A stretch of DNA of 64,000 nucleotides, taken from NCBI GenBank assembly GCA_035772405.1, contig JAYKKM010000205.1, positions 297,001 to 361,000 of the forward strand. The letters run 5' to 3'. Below the pieces are notes generated by a model, which ran no database searches, was not told the DNA's origin, and worked only from the letters and a program-made list of their open reading frames with translations. The position numbers were made by a program, and so were the translations under genes. Numbering within the stretch: the stretch's first letter is position 1; each line of letters starts with the position of its first letter. The stretch comes from Chrysogorgia sp. JL179-B06 (lineage: Eukaryota; Cnidaria; Anthozoa; Scleralcyonacea; Chrysogorgiidae). Shown here piece after piece: positions 28,530-40,200 of the stretch.

Positions 28530-30010
28530 GTCAAAACTATACCATCAAGAATTTCATCCACCTAAAATTCATAAACCTAACAATCCTGGCAGGCCGTATT
28601 GTTTCCGCTTGTAGTTACCCCACCGAGCTCATTTCCAGTTTTCTAGACAACGTTATGTATATCCTTTGGTTAAGAAGTTGCCTTCTTATATAAAAGATAC
28701 TAAACATGCCTTGCAAATTTTCGACCAGTTACGTTTCAGTAGTTCCGATAAATTTATTTTCACCATACATTTATACCGTCATTCCCCGTTGTGATGGCCT
28801 TGAAGCTCTGAAGTTTTTCTTTGCATGATCAGCGCACTAATTTAGAACCCTCCACATCCACGTTACTCCGCTTAGCAGAACTAGTGCTTACCCTTAACAA
28901 TTTCTCGTTTGATGGTGAACATTATCAACAAATAAGTGGTGTTGCGATGGGCACCAAAATGGGTCCAAGCTACATATGCTAACTTATTTGTTGGTTATGT
29001 TGAAAAACAGATCTTTGAACAATACACGGGTCTCTTGCCTGATTTCTTCGGCAGATTTATCGATGACTGGTTAGGAACAGCGTCATGCTCACGTGTCCTT
29101 TTAGAGCAGTTCATCAACTTTGTTGATGATTTTCATCCTGCTCTGAAGTTCACGTGGGAAATCAGCGAGAACTGTGTGTCGTTCCTTGATATTTTAATTT
29201 CGATTGATGGTTATTCGCTGAGAACGACGGTCTCGTACAAGCCTACTGACGCGCATAGTTATCTTCTATTTTCATCCTCTCATCCCAACCACACTAAGCA
29301 ATCCATCCCTTATTCTCAATTCTTGCGTCTTCGCCGCTTATGTAGCGACGACCAAGATTTTCAAGCCAAAGCAATGGAAATGAGATCTTTTTTTGTTCAA
29401 CGTGGTTACCCTACCAACCTTCTAGACCTCGCCGTTCAGAAAGCTTTTCTCGTCCCCCGTTTAGATGCCCTTGAACCACCTTTGGAACAAGTTTCAAACA
29501 ACAAAATTCCTTTAGTTCTAACATTTCATCCTTAAAAATATTATTAATCGGAATTTTAACATTTTCAAAATTATCCTGAGACGTCAGCCATTTTCACTGA
29601 TAACCCTTAAACACAGTGCCCTTAAACAAAATACCTCGGCACCAGCGGGAACATTTTCTTGCGGCCGTTCCTGCTGCAACACATGCCCTTTTCTCAATCG
29701 CACTGCAGTTATTACTGTCCCCAAATTCAACCACACAATCCGTCATACTTTTTCATGCACGCCACCAACATCATTTATTGCATTTCTTGCGATAAATGCC
29801 CTAAAAATCTACATCAGTGAAACTGGGCGACGCCTTTCAGACAGGTTTGCTGAACATCTTCGTTCCGTGAGGAACAATGATGTTGACAAACCTGTAGCCC
29901 GCCATTTCAACAACTCTAACCATTTGGTTTCAGACATTAAATTCTGTGCCATCCTTCCCATCTCAGGTGGTAACGATAACCGCAAACGGCAAGAGAAGCG
30001 TCTCAACAAA
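28530..30010 (+). mobile_element. PLE fragment, plus orientation (reverse transcriptase and start of endonuclease)
   Basis: Plus-sense PLE coding sequence, 5'-truncated. It shows the LPKIHKP-type motif (PPKIHKPNNPGRP, ~28557), GVAMGTKMG (~28940), the catalytic FIDDW region (~29058) and NCVSFLDI (~29168), followed by a linker and the GIY-YIG start with GETGRRLSDRF-type sequence (~29820). Frameshifts occur (one near 28970), so no full protein is made. The coding part stops at about 30010, just before the last ~20 codons that are found at 35432. Confidence 0.8.
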
Positions 30011-31111
30011 TATGACACGGTCGTGTAAGTCGGGAATGCTCATGATCTTCGTGGTGTCGTCTGATCGAGTGCGTTATGGTTTTTGGCTTAATAATTCCCG
30101 GCGTGTCTTCTGTCAGTTCTGATCGAGACTGTGCGTTTTTGGCTTTTCGGAGAAGTTTTCGACAATCCTCAAAACGTCTTGTCTTTCTTGAACTTGTGTA
30201 GTTTACATTAAAGGTAAGTTGTATCTTTCTCGTTTCCAGGTATTTCTGTAGGTATTTCTTTGATCATAAATTGATGTGTTTAGCTTCGCTCCTCTGAGTA
30301 GCTATGTTTATACTGTCTGTGGCTGTTTTTGTTTTATATTTATTCGTCAAATTCAAATGTTGTACAGTTTATCCATCTGTTTCAGGTGAGGAAGTCAGTC
30401 TAAGTTAGGCGACAATGCTGGTAAACAGTGTATAGCAAAGTCATTGATCGTTAAATACATTACCGGTAAACATATTATAATTGGAATTCGTCTGGCTTGA
30501 ACAATATTTTGTTTCATGTGAATTGTTTGTATGGTTGCAATTAAAGGTTAAGTAAATAAAGATTTTTTGTTGTTTATGTTTGTCTAAAAATGCATTTACA
30601 AACTTATTTTTTGGTTTAGAAACCAACTATGAATGTTGCTTGTTAACAATTGATTGTTTCAGTGTTCACAATGTCAGACAATTATTTCAAGATGGTCAAA
30701 AGCTCCCAAGTAATAATTTGTGCCAAGAATTATGAACATCATTAAGATGATTTCAGCATTATAGAATGGTACTTCTCTACAGTAATTGTATTCTCTACAG
30801 TAATTGTTGACAGATGTTCCTAACATTGTATTATAAATGAGAAAACTTGTGTCTTAACCTACAGTGAATCATTAACCGATGAATTATCCATGACATGTAA
30901 TAATTCAACCAACTTTTTGGATGTAATTATTATCTCCAAGGCTTCCTGGCTTCTACAGCGTTCTGTCTTATAATTTTACTTCTAGTTATTCTACTAGATT
31001 GTGGCTTGATACTGTTATCCAAGCAATTTCCTGATGTGCTTGATCTATCTGTTTGACAAGTGGAAGGTCTGCGTGATTTAATCTCTAATTAGTCCATGTA
31101 CATATCACACC
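30011..31111. other. Non-coding, possibly the LINE 5' leader in part
   Basis: No coding frame of note. The first ~250 bp are less AT-rich than the surroundings (CGGTCGTGTAAGTCGGGAAT...). They might belong to the LINE's 5' region, but no second copy in the window allows a boundary. Confidence 0.4.
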
Positions 31112-33985
31112 ATGGCGGTCAGAGGTATTTTGTTAGCTCTGCACTTCATTTTTTTATTGAGAAGTATGGCCCCACCTTCATCGCTTGAGGATATCAAGAC
31201 TGGCGATTTGAATGATTATCCAGTGATGTCAATGAATTTTCGAGACCAGAAGCTTGGATTTGGCCAAGAAATTATCGCTCGATCGCTTCAACGCGATATG
31301 TGGCAAGCCTCTCTCCCTCGATCGCAACGCAGGAGTATCCGACATAGTTCAAGTAAGACAATATCACTTATTGGATTTCTATTCCTAAAAACCTTGCTAC
31401 TCGCTAATGATGTTGAATTAAACCCTGGTCCGCCCGCTACTGAGAATGTTGATTTGGCTTCTGCCATATTTGAGTCGAACTGCACACCTATCTCACTTAA
31501 AGCCAAGGGCCTAAAACTTGCTCACCTAAACATCAGAAGTATCCTTGGTAAGATCGATCAACTGAGAATATATATGATAAATAAACCTTTCGATATTTTA
31601 TCCATATCGGAATCTTGGCTCAATACAGATATTTTGGACGGTGAAGTAGATATACCGGGGTATTCATGTGTGCGAAGAGATAGACGCTTGAGAAGAGGAG
31701 GCGGTCTTATAACATACATTAAAGAGGATTTAAACTTTGAATGTCGGCAAGATTTAGATATTACGGACAGTGAGATTCTGTGGATAGAAATAAATCGAAG
31801 CAAGTGCAAACCGCTCATAATTGGCTGTGTTTATCGACCACCAGATCAATCGGAAAATGATTTTCTTGCTGGGATGGAAGAACCTCTATCGAAGATCGAT
31901 TTTCCAAACTACGAGAAAGCCCTTCTGGGAGACTTCAACATCGACTTTGGCGACAAACCGACATCAAGAAATCGCCAATCGAAGAAAAAGTTTGAAAGAT
32001 TTTTCAGTTCATTTGGTTTTGACCAACTAATTCTTGAACCGACACGAATATCTAATCACTCTCGTTCTACAATAGATCTGATTTTTGTCAACAACAAGCA
32101 TAGAATTACCACCTCAGGGGTAATCCATCTGGGACTAAGCGATCATTCGCTTGTCTATTGTGTGATGAAATCTGGCATGCCTAAAGCGTTGCCAAGGGTG
32201 ATTGAATATAGATCATTTAAAACCTACGATAAAAAGAATTTTACAAAAGATCTTTCACAAGTACCATGGTCTGTTATTTACGCTACTCAGGATGCAAATG
32301 ATGCGGTCGATTTATGGTCTAAACTTTTTATAGACGTAGCTAATCAACACGCTCCTATAAAAACTCGACGTGTAAGAGGCTTATCTGCTCCTTGGATGAC
32401 TACGGAATTGTCGAAATTAATGAATGACCGTGACTATCAGCATAGGAAAGCTCGCAACACTAATTCTGAAAGATTTTGGGTCGCTTTCCGTAAAATTAAT
32501 CGGAAGGTTCATCTTTCAATTAAGAAGGCTAAATCCGATTACTATATGAAATTAATCGAAGAAAATAAAGGGAATTGCTCGAAATTATGGAACAGTATCA
32601 AAGAAGTTCTTCCTACCAAGTCAACTGATCCCATTACCTCTATACAAAATAACAATATTGTGTATACCACTCCTCGGGAAATTGTGAAAGTTTTTAATGA
32701 CTTTTTTACAAACATTGGCAAACTTCTTTCACAAAAGTTTCTATCCCCTCGATCGGTTTTTGCACATTTGCCACAAGTGGAGTCTTCTTTCTGTTTTATG
32801 GAAGTCTCACAAGATTTTGTGAAAAGTCAGCTTAATCAACTAAAAACAAACAAACCAGCGGGCATTGATAAAATAAATGCAAGAATGATTAAAGATGCAG
32901 CTGATACGATTACTCCATCGCTAACTTCTTTACTGAATATGTTGATTAAAGAATCAATTTTCCCATCAATTTGGAAAACTGGTAAAATAACTGCTCTTTT
33001 TAAAGCTGGCGTGAAAACAGATACTTCGAATTATAGACCAATTTCAATACTCCCCATACTAAGCAAAATCTTCGAAAAAGTAATCCATAATCAACTGTAT
33101 CAATACCTGAATCAACATAAACTATTATCAACGGCCCAATTTGGCTTCAAGCCAAAATCATCTACATGTGTTGCTGTGAGTAGTTTCACTGATGAAATGT
33201 TGAAAAATTTGGACAAGGGCCATCTTACTGGTTTGATCTTCTTGGATCTATCGAAGGCTTTTGACTCAGTCGATCACTCAATGTTGTTGGATAAGCTATC
33301 TAGCTTGGGAGTAAGAAATTCAGAACTAGATTTGTTTAGATCATATTTAACTAATCGTCGTCAATGTACCTGTTATAACAATTACCAATCCGATCTAGCC
33401 GATGTTCAGTTTGGTGTCCCTCAGGGATCAATATTGGGTCCCCTTCTGTTTTTGATTTATTTGAATGACCTTCCAAACTCAGTGGATCATGCTAACATCA
33501 CCTTGTATGCTGATGATATTGCCCTCTGCTATTCGGATAAAGACACTTTAATCATACAGGATATTCTTAATAGGGATCTATCAAATATATGTAACTGGCT
33601 AGAAAGAAATCATTTGACATTAAATGCGAACAAATCGAAATTCATGATGATTGGTAGTCCTCAGAAAATGAAAACTTTGCAATCAGTCACTATTTCCGTT
33701 GGAACTGAAACTTTGAAACAATCCACTTCCTTCAAATATCTTGGAGTAACAATTAACAGTCACCTTACCTGGAACGATCATATTGATAAGATCTGTTCCA
33801 ATGTTTTAAAGAAACTCAGTCTTTTCCGAAGAGTGAAAGCATACCTTCCATTGCATGCAAGGAAACTGTTTTATTTCTCCTATATATTGCCTCACTTTGA
33901 CTATTGCGATATTATCTGGGGTGATAGAGGTAACATATCACAAATGGATTCCCTCCAAGTGCTCCAAAATAGAATCGCCAAATAA
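31112..33985 (+). CDS. CR1/L2-type LINE polyprotein: 2A-like peptide, endonuclease, reverse transcriptase
   Basis: 957 residues to an in-frame TAA. A hydrophobic N terminus (GILLALHFIFLL) is followed by a 2A-like motif DVELNPGP at residues 100-107. Then comes an apurinic-type endonuclease domain (LAHLNIRSI, SESWLN, GDFNID, LGLSDHSLVY) at ~130-360 and reverse transcriptase at ~560-850 (LDLSKAFDSVDH, GVPQGSILGPLLF, LYADDIAL). The ORF is otherwise intact. The stop falls within the C-terminal domain, and the same frame continues to 34321, so a single nonsense change has shortened the protein. The 2A-like motif would release the N-terminal part cotranslationally, as known for some sea-urchin CR1 elements. 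Confidence 0.92.
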   Translation: MAVRGILLALHFIFLLRSMAPPSSLEDIKTGDLNDYPVMSMNFRDQKLGFGQEIIARSLQRDMWQASLPRSQRRSIRHSSSKTISLIGFLFLKTLLLANDVELNPGPPATENVDLASAIFESNCTPISLKAKGLKLAHLNIRSILGKIDQLRIYMINKPFDILSISESWLNTDILDGEVDIPGYSCVRRDRRLRRGGGLITYIKEDLNFECRQDLDITDSEILWIEINRSKCKPLIIGCVYRPPDQSENDFLAGMEEPLSKIDFPNYEKALLGDFNIDFGDKPTSRNRQSKKKFERFFSSFGFDQLILEPTRISNHSRSTIDLIFVNNKHRITTSGVIHLGLSDHSLVYCVMKSGMPKALPRVIEYRSFKTYDKKNFTKDLSQVPWSVIYATQDANDAVDLWSKLFIDVANQHAPIKTRRVRGLSAPWMTTELSKLMNDRDYQHRKARNTNSERFWVAFRKINRKVHLSIKKAKSDYYMKLIEENKGNCSKLWNSIKEVLPTKSTDPITSIQNNNIVYTTPREIVKVFNDFFTNIGKLLSQKFLSPRSVFAHLPQVESSFCFMEVSQDFVKSQLNQLKTNKPAGIDKINARMIKDAADTITPSLTSLLNMLIKESIFPSIWKTGKITALFKAGVKTDTSNYRPISILPILSKIFEKVIHNQLYQYLNQHKLLSTAQFGFKPKSSTCVAVSSFTDEMLKNLDKGHLTGLIFLDLSKAFDSVDHSMLLDKLSSLGVRNSELDLFRSYLTNRRQCTCYNNYQSDLADVQFGVPQGSILGPLLFLIYLNDLPNSVDHANITLYADDIALCYSDKDTLIIQDILNRDLSNICNWLERNHLTLNANKSKFMMIGSPQKMKTLQSVTISVGTETLKQSTSFKYLGVTINSHLTWNDHIDKICSNVLKKLSLFRRVKAYLPLHARKLFYFSYILPHFDYCDIIWGDRGNISQMDSLQVLQNRIAK
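31409..31432 (+). promoter_or_regulatory. 2A-like ribosome-skipping motif in the LINE ORF
   Basis: Encodes DVELNPGP, an exact match to the D-x-E-x-NPG-P core of 2A peptides, preceded by a hydrophobic helix (TISLIGFLFLKTLLLAN) like the upstream context of active 2As. Skipping would occur between the Gly and the last Pro. Confidence 0.7.
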
Positions 33986-34321
33986 TTATTGGACAGAACA
34001 TACTTCTCATCAGCTACGGACGCCCTTCAACAATTATCATGGAAACCACTCGATGTTAGGAGAAAATTTCATAGATGTATTTTTATGCACAAATGTTTGA
34101 ACAAGGCAATTGATTACGATTTTGACATTACTCTTAATATGAATATTCATAATCATAACACTAGAAATAAACTCGATATACGTAAACCCAAAGCAAAGCG
34201 ACGATGGGGTCATTGGACAGTGGTATCACGTGCTTCGGAAGACTGGAATGAGATTGACATGGCTATTCGCTGCACTGATGATTTTAATGTTTTTAAGAGA
34301 AAGTTGAGTAATATCATGTAA
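33986..34321 (+). pseudogene. C-terminal part of the LINE protein after a premature stop
   Basis: Same frame as the main LINE ORF and continuous in content (a Cys/His-poor C-terminal domain of the CR1 kind, ending WNEIDMAIR...FKRKLSNIM). One TAA codon separates them. No other lesion is visible, so the element was probably active recently. Confidence 0.75.
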
Positions 34322-34520
34322 AGTTTATTATTATTCGAAATTTATATAGTGTAATATAACACTACAACTTTTAACTTTGGATTTTACTATTTTATACTAT
34401 TCTATACTATTTAGATTTATCGCATTTGTATTTTACTATATTGTATTTGTACACGAGGACCCTGATGAAAAACACCTGTTGGTGATTCAGGTTTCCTAAT
34501 TAAAGATCAGTTATTATTAA

Positions 34521-35431
34521 CCTATGTTTGTATTAAAAATGGATTTTACAAATGTATTAATTCTTTGCTGATTTAGTTAAATCTGCTGTTAGCTTACCAA
34601 CAATAATAATGAAAAATAGCTTTTACACAACTATCGTATCTTACAGGTACGCCATTCTCGAGTTATTACATACATTTCATGTACTGTAACTTGAGCTGTG
34701 ACATCACAAGATGGACACAGCATTACATCAAAACTCAAAATCAGACATTTGACTAAACCGGCTCAAACCAAATAGAAACAAAGTTTTCTACTTTTTGTCG
34801 TTGCAGTTACTGTTTTATTGTTTTAAACAGTATTGTTACATTGGAAACCATGAGAAAAGGATGTCAACTTCCTAAAACTAAATAAGTTGCTGTATACATG
34901 TAAATGTGGTCGAAAACAAAGAATTGTTATAAAGGAATTGAGTAATCTGGAAACTAATCCGTTACCATAGCGACCACATTAGAACCATGACAATGTTTAG
35001 TTTTCTTGACTGAGTGAGTCAGCAAGGTTTGGATCTATTTAGTTGAACCAGTCTGAAGATATGCCTGGTTTTCAGGGGTTTTTTTGTAATGCTGTGTACA
35101 TATTTTGACGTCACAGATCAAATTATATAAAGCGTAATAATTAAACATAAAAAGCCATTTTTCATTATTTTAAGTGTTCTTTCAAATACATTAAAAAACA
35201 AAACTGGAGCGAATTTTCATTTCATAGACACTTTAAAGGCACCACATCAATTATAATGATATAGAGCCTCCACGACAGTGATTCCATAGTGGAGATAAAT
35301 GCCCCTAATATTTCAGTTAATGTTACAGATTTGGATATTTCAGTTTTGGTCGCACCCCAATACCATGCTCATTACTCATTGACAAGGCTGACCCATTAAT
35401 GTTCCATGCGGTACCCACATGTTCGCATTGC
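34521..35431. other. Non-coding AT-rich DNA, nothing recognised
   Basis: No coding frame with features and no repeat found in the window. Confidence 0.5.
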
Positions 35432-35935
35432 AGACCTATTTTTAAACTTGGCACCACACATCCTCTTGGTCTTAACGAACGTTTCTCTTTTATTTAATTT
35501 TTATAAGTTTTTTGTTATTTTAGTTTGCTTGGAACTTTTTTATTATTAGCTTATGCACTTTCATTCCTTTTCAAGTTTTTGTTTCTTACTGCTTTACTAT
35601 CACCTAATCCCCTTAAAATTGGACCTGTCATTTCTCCCTCCCCCTCAGTCTGTTTGCTGATCGACTATTAAAAATAGCAAATGATTTAACTTTTCGCATC
35701 TCATTAATTATTAGTTTGTTTATCTCCGGTGCATTTGATTGGCTACTTTCTACTTGTGACACCGTTTTGGCATATATATATATAAGCCCTATTTATTTCA
35801 TTTCATCCCGTCTTGCTCTGATGAAGGGCTCCGCTCGAAACGTCAGTATTTCGTCACTAAATTCTTGGCAGTTTACCACCTTTTCACTTTGCTATATATT
35901 CAAAACACTTTCTACGCAGCACTCTACTTTTGGCA
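35432..35935 (+). mobile_element. PLE 3' end and terminal region, plus orientation
   Basis: Inverted counterpart of 23505-24046. It starts with the final ~20 codons of a PLE endonuclease frame (HPLGLNERFSF, then a stop) and continues to the terminal region with hammerhead core and a tip GGCAGTTTACCACCTTTTCA. The coding part it could belong to (28530-30010) lies 5.4 kb upstream, separated by a segment containing the LINE. Confidence 0.75.
35811..35856 (+). ncRNA. Hammerhead ribozyme of a PLE terminal repeat
   Basis: Core CTGATGA, stem II GGGC-TCC-GCTC, GAAAC, GTC. It has the same architecture as the minus-strand copy at 23565-23615 with one base change in stem II. The short stem III is typical of PLE hammerheads. 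Confidence 0.68.
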
Positions 35936-35994
35936 AATGAGTATAATATATATATATATAACAAGTAATATAACAAGTAATATAATTCAAATGA

Positions 35995-36553
<559 letters not shown>

Positions 36554-36555
<2 letters not shown>

Positions 36556-36663
36556 CGCTTACCTCAAAACTGGTCTGCTACAACTTGTTTCATCTGTAAA
36601 AGAATCTTCAGGCAGTTTTACAGATGAAACAAGTTGTAGCAGACCAGTTTTGAGGTAAGCGAA
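36554..36663. repeat. Palindrome, ~47-bp arms
   Basis: Arms beginning TTTCGCTTACCTCAAAACTG and ending with its reverse complement, around a ~15-bp centre (GAATCTTCAGGCAG). The same arm sequence recurs at 41342 and 42538 as the ends of a larger palindrome, so it is the tip of a PLE-related terminal region. Confidence 0.7.
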
Positions 36664-36759
36664 AATCTATTATTTGCTCTAACTATATGTTGTTGAGCAC
36701 TCTTTGCATTTCGTAGACCAAAACCTACACGTATATATATATATATAAAATAAAAACAG

Positions 36760-37375
36760 TGAACCTTCTTCCACCAAAGTTAAAAAACATGTACAAATTG
36801 ATCAAGATAACTTAATAATTTGGATAAGGGTATGAAGAAATGTGGTAAATCACGGTGTCAAATATGTAAATTTGTGAAAGAAGGATGTATGTTTGACGGC
36901 GAAGATCGTTCTTTTGTCATCAACTTTACATTTGATTGTGATTCTAAAGGAGTTATTTATCTAATTATTTGTAAAAAATGCTGTAAAGTATATGTAGGAA
37001 GTACAATAACGTCATTCAGGCAGCGATTTAATAACCATAAAAGTAGTGCAACGAGGTATGGTAAAGGTCAGAGCGGAATTCCTGGGGAACATTTATACTC
37101 GCATTTCTTTAGCGATGGACACGAAGGAGTTAATGATATGACAGTGATAATAATTGACAAAACGGATGTTAGGGAACCAACCAGAAGAGAAGCTTTCTGG
37201 GCTTATAAACTTAATTCATTTGTCCCTAGGGGACTGAATATTAGGGATTTTACTTGATTTGACTTTGTAATTAGCTTTTTTATGTTATATAATGCTCGAA
37301 CTCTCTGTAAACTCGTGTATCTTGACAAAGGGGCAGAGCCCCCGAAACGTAGATTACAGAAAGTTATCTTGATCA
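36760..37375 (+). mobile_element. PLE 3' fragment with GIY-YIG endonuclease frame
   Basis: The frame to 37257 encodes a cysteine-rich linker (CGKSRCQICKFV) and a GIY-YIG domain: GVIYLIICKKC, YVGST, FRQRFNNH, and an acidic GEHLYSHF. The C-terminal REPTRREAFWAYKL...PRGLNIRDFT is the usual PLE ending. No ATG opens the frame, so it is a 5'-truncated copy. A degenerate hammerhead follows at ~37318-37362 (TTGACAA instead of CTGATGA, stem GGGGC-AGA-GCCCC, CGAAACGT). Confidence 0.78.
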
Positions 37376-37575
<200 letters not shown>

Positions 37576-37611
37576 ATTACAAAATGAAAACACCGATTAT
37601 TTCATTGAAGT

Positions 37612-37675
37612 TTATTCGCGACAAATTTGTTTCGTATGACAGGCCGAAGCTTGTCACACTCATCAGGTGAATGAC
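37612..37675 (-). ncRNA. Hammerhead ribozyme of a PLE terminal repeat (long stem II)
   Basis: In minus sense CTGATGA, a stem II opened by GTGTG and closed by CATAC with an inner TTCG-capped part, GAAAC, then AAATTTGTC as stem III and cleavage site. The core is complete. Confidence 0.62.
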
Positions 37676-37757
37676 TTATATTAGAGTTTAGCCGGATATA
37701 TATGTGATATGCCTACAGTCAAATAGGGCTCGTATTACGGTTAGTGATGCATGTAAG

Positions 37758-38190
37758 TTATGTTGGATATTTACATAATAGATATTTCTTTCGATGTCGG
37801 CAGGTGGATATTAGTTCGTTTCTTTTGTTGAGGGAGCTTAGTTCGGGGTGGTAGATAATTACAAATTTTTCGTGGAGGCATAAGTTACAGTGTTTTGTCT
37901 TGTTGGAGTAGGGTTGGCATTTCTTGAGGGTTTTCCAGTTGATTGTGTAAGGGATGTTATCTTCTTTCAATGTCCAAATGTGTTTACTTAGTTCTGTGGC
38001 GTGTTTTTTATGCTTGTTTCGAAATGATGAAGTGTGGTTCAGGTATCTTGTCTTGAAGCTGGTCTCTGTTAGTCCGACATAAGTTTGGTTTTCGTTGCTT
38101 TCGGTATTGGTTACGGTGGCTTGGGACACTACGCTTTTTGTCAGGCACTTTCCTTTCAGCGGGCAGCTGTTTTTTTGTCTGCAGTTGCAT
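37758..38190 (-). pseudogene. PLE GIY-YIG endonuclease region (frameshifted)
   Basis: Two overlapping frames (38190-38008 and 38129-37758) together cover the cysteine linker (NCRQKNSCP-like spacing) and the TYVGLTETSFKTRYLNH core with CRHRKKYLL end. A frameshift separates them. Confidence 0.65.
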
Positions 38191-38213
38191 TCTGGTTCTG
38201 GCTCTTTGTGCTT

Positions 38214-39212
38214 TTAGTTCTGTGCTTCTTGTTTCAAGATGTACTTGTTATGTGATGAGATGATGCTCTGCACATTCGGCATACAACTGTAACTCAGCTT
38301 CACTGTGTTGCGGTTTAATAGCTTGTGGAGTGGATGGTTTCTCGGGAAGCACTCGTCAACTGCCTTAAGAAACTTATGGCCGATGTCTGTGGCGACGTTC
38401 GAGCTAAATGGTGGGTTGAACCAGGTTACGTTTCTGCTCCTACGGTGTTTTGTGGTTGTGGGTTGGGGGTCGTAATGTAAGTTGTAGTTAAAACCGCTGT
38501 GTTTGAGTGCATCTTGGTAGGGTTGGGAACTGCTATCAAATGTTTCTCTGTTCGATGAGATTTTTGTCAATCGCCGGTTAATCGTCTCAGGTATTCTCTG
38601 CAGGATAGTTGGAGGGTGGTTGCTATTGATGTTGATATATTGGGTGATGTTTCCGGGTTTTGAGTATGGTTTGTAGGTGTCAGTTGTCAGGTTGAAGGTG
38701 ATATCGAGGAAGTTTACGCATTTTTTGTTCGCTTCGATAGTTAGTTTTAAATTGTGGTCGCTAAATATCTTGCAGACTTGTTTCTTGATGTTTTCGATGG
38801 TTCTTGGTGGATCATCGAAAGCGCCAAGACCGTCGTCTCGATATAGACCGATCTTGTTTCTCAGGTTGGGAGGTAGTTGTGACAGGAGATAAGAACCTAC
38901 AAGTTCGCAAGTCTCGGCACCGTCAAAACTGCCCATTGTGACGTCGAAATTTGAGTTTGAATCCTTCTTATACCACGCTTCTGTTTCGTTAAACAGGAGG
39001 GAGTTCTTTGCTTGTATAATTATATGTTTCTCTTGCTCAGTGATCTCGTCGAACTCGGCGGCGAATGCGAGGGCTTTGTTCAGTAAGTCGTCTGTTATCG
39101 ACGGGTAGAATTCTACTACGTCGAAACCGATGAATGAATGTGCTGGTTTGTTGGTGATGTTTTTGTACCAAGTTATGACGGCGTCGCTATTTTTCCACTG
39201 GTTTACGGGACA
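38214..39212 (-). pseudogene. PLE reverse transcriptase, 5'-truncated
   Basis: Open in one frame from just after a stop at 39213-39215 to 38214. It contains FIGFDVVEFYPSIT (motif A region), TMGSFDGAE, the catalytic YRDDGLG and NFLDITFNL, and ends in the linker NVTWFNPPFS...SYSCMPNVQSII, all standard PLE landmarks. No ATG exists in the first third, and the same element continues in another frame upstream of 39212, so it is not translated whole. Confidence 0.78.
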
Positions 39213-39255
39213 CTACTTTGGTGTTGATGCGTTCAAGGAGCTTCTTGCTGAATCT

Positions 39256-40200
39256 ATTATGTAAATATCCAACATAACTTACATCTCTTCATCTATTATG
39301 TAAATATGTATTATTATTACTTGGGCTACCCCCTGTGGGGGGGTAGCACCAAGTCTTAAAATGGGCTGCACTTCTGTATTTTTTTTATTTTTATTTTTAT
39401 TTTTATTTTTCTGGTCAACAAAATGCAACTAATTCCCATCTATCAAACTGACGTGATCTTATTTCGTTGTTCTTTATTCTCATGACGTCATGACTGTTTC
39501 AGTGTTTATTCTCATGACGTCATGACTGTTTCAGTGATGGAAACGAGCGCTGACCTTATATTCATCCACGCTTCTTTGGTCGCCATTGCCATTGATCAAC
39601 TTCAAAACTCTAGCAAATTTGTGATAAGATTGATAAGGAATGTGGCTGGCAAGTATATTAATAATAAACATGCTCACACTACTTACAATCGCAGACACCG
39701 ATAGCGGTAGACCTACACTAAAAGTAAAAGATGAGCGATTTCGTTGTTCCGCGGTCTTCATTATTATCGTACGCTGTGTACTCGATCAAATCTATGTTTA
39801 CATGTTTTATTGAATCGATCAAACTGTTTAAATGTGCTACTGAATTGTACTGAAATATGTTGCTCAATTGCTGTAAATGGAAGAATGAAGAACATTGATG
39901 AAGTGATGCACTATAAAACATGCTGATGCTGTTGTGATATTACCCGACGCGGCAATGTTATTTTTTCTAATATCTGTTCGATTGAAGGTCTTCGTGTGTC
40001 AAAATTTATATAAAAAACAACGGCAAGGTATACGAAACATATCTGTTACGAAATTACATCGGTTTAATGGACATAAAAGCATTAAATCATCGGGTAAACA
40101 ACGAATAGATCTTGAAGCCATGTCCTTTGATTTTAGAGACGAGTCTCGCTTTAATCGCTAATTACGCATTTTCTCATAACATCTGATCTTCACATTTTAA
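39256..40200. other. Non-coding; short tandem duplication, old repeat pieces
   Basis: A direct repeat of TTATTCTCATGACGTCATGACTG type lies at about 39474-39533. A short hairpin GCTACCCCCTGTGGGGGGGTAGC lies at about 39328-39350. No gene recognised. Confidence 0.5.

Larger units (their letters stand above)
31112..34520 (+). mobile_element. CR1/L2-like LINE, near full length
   Basis: Covers the long ORF, the C-terminal remainder after the stop (33986-34321) and a 3' region with a stem-like segment (CACCTGTTGGTGATTCAGG) ending near AAAGATCAGTTATTATTAA. No poly(A) tail is seen, as usual for this clade. The 5' edge is not defined. Confidence 0.75.
37576..39255 (-). mobile_element. PLE, minus orientation, 5'-truncated
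   Basis: In minus sense: reverse transcriptase from ~39212 to 38214, GIY-YIG region from ~38190 to 37758 in other frames, then the terminal region with a hammerhead at 37612-37675. The outer ~200 bp (37576-37775) return in inverted orientation at 40815-41014. Confidence 0.8.

Noticed and set aside
34453..34500. CTGATGA in the LINE 3' region as a hammerhead ribozyme
   Set aside because: No GAAAC core or closing stem follows at the right distance.
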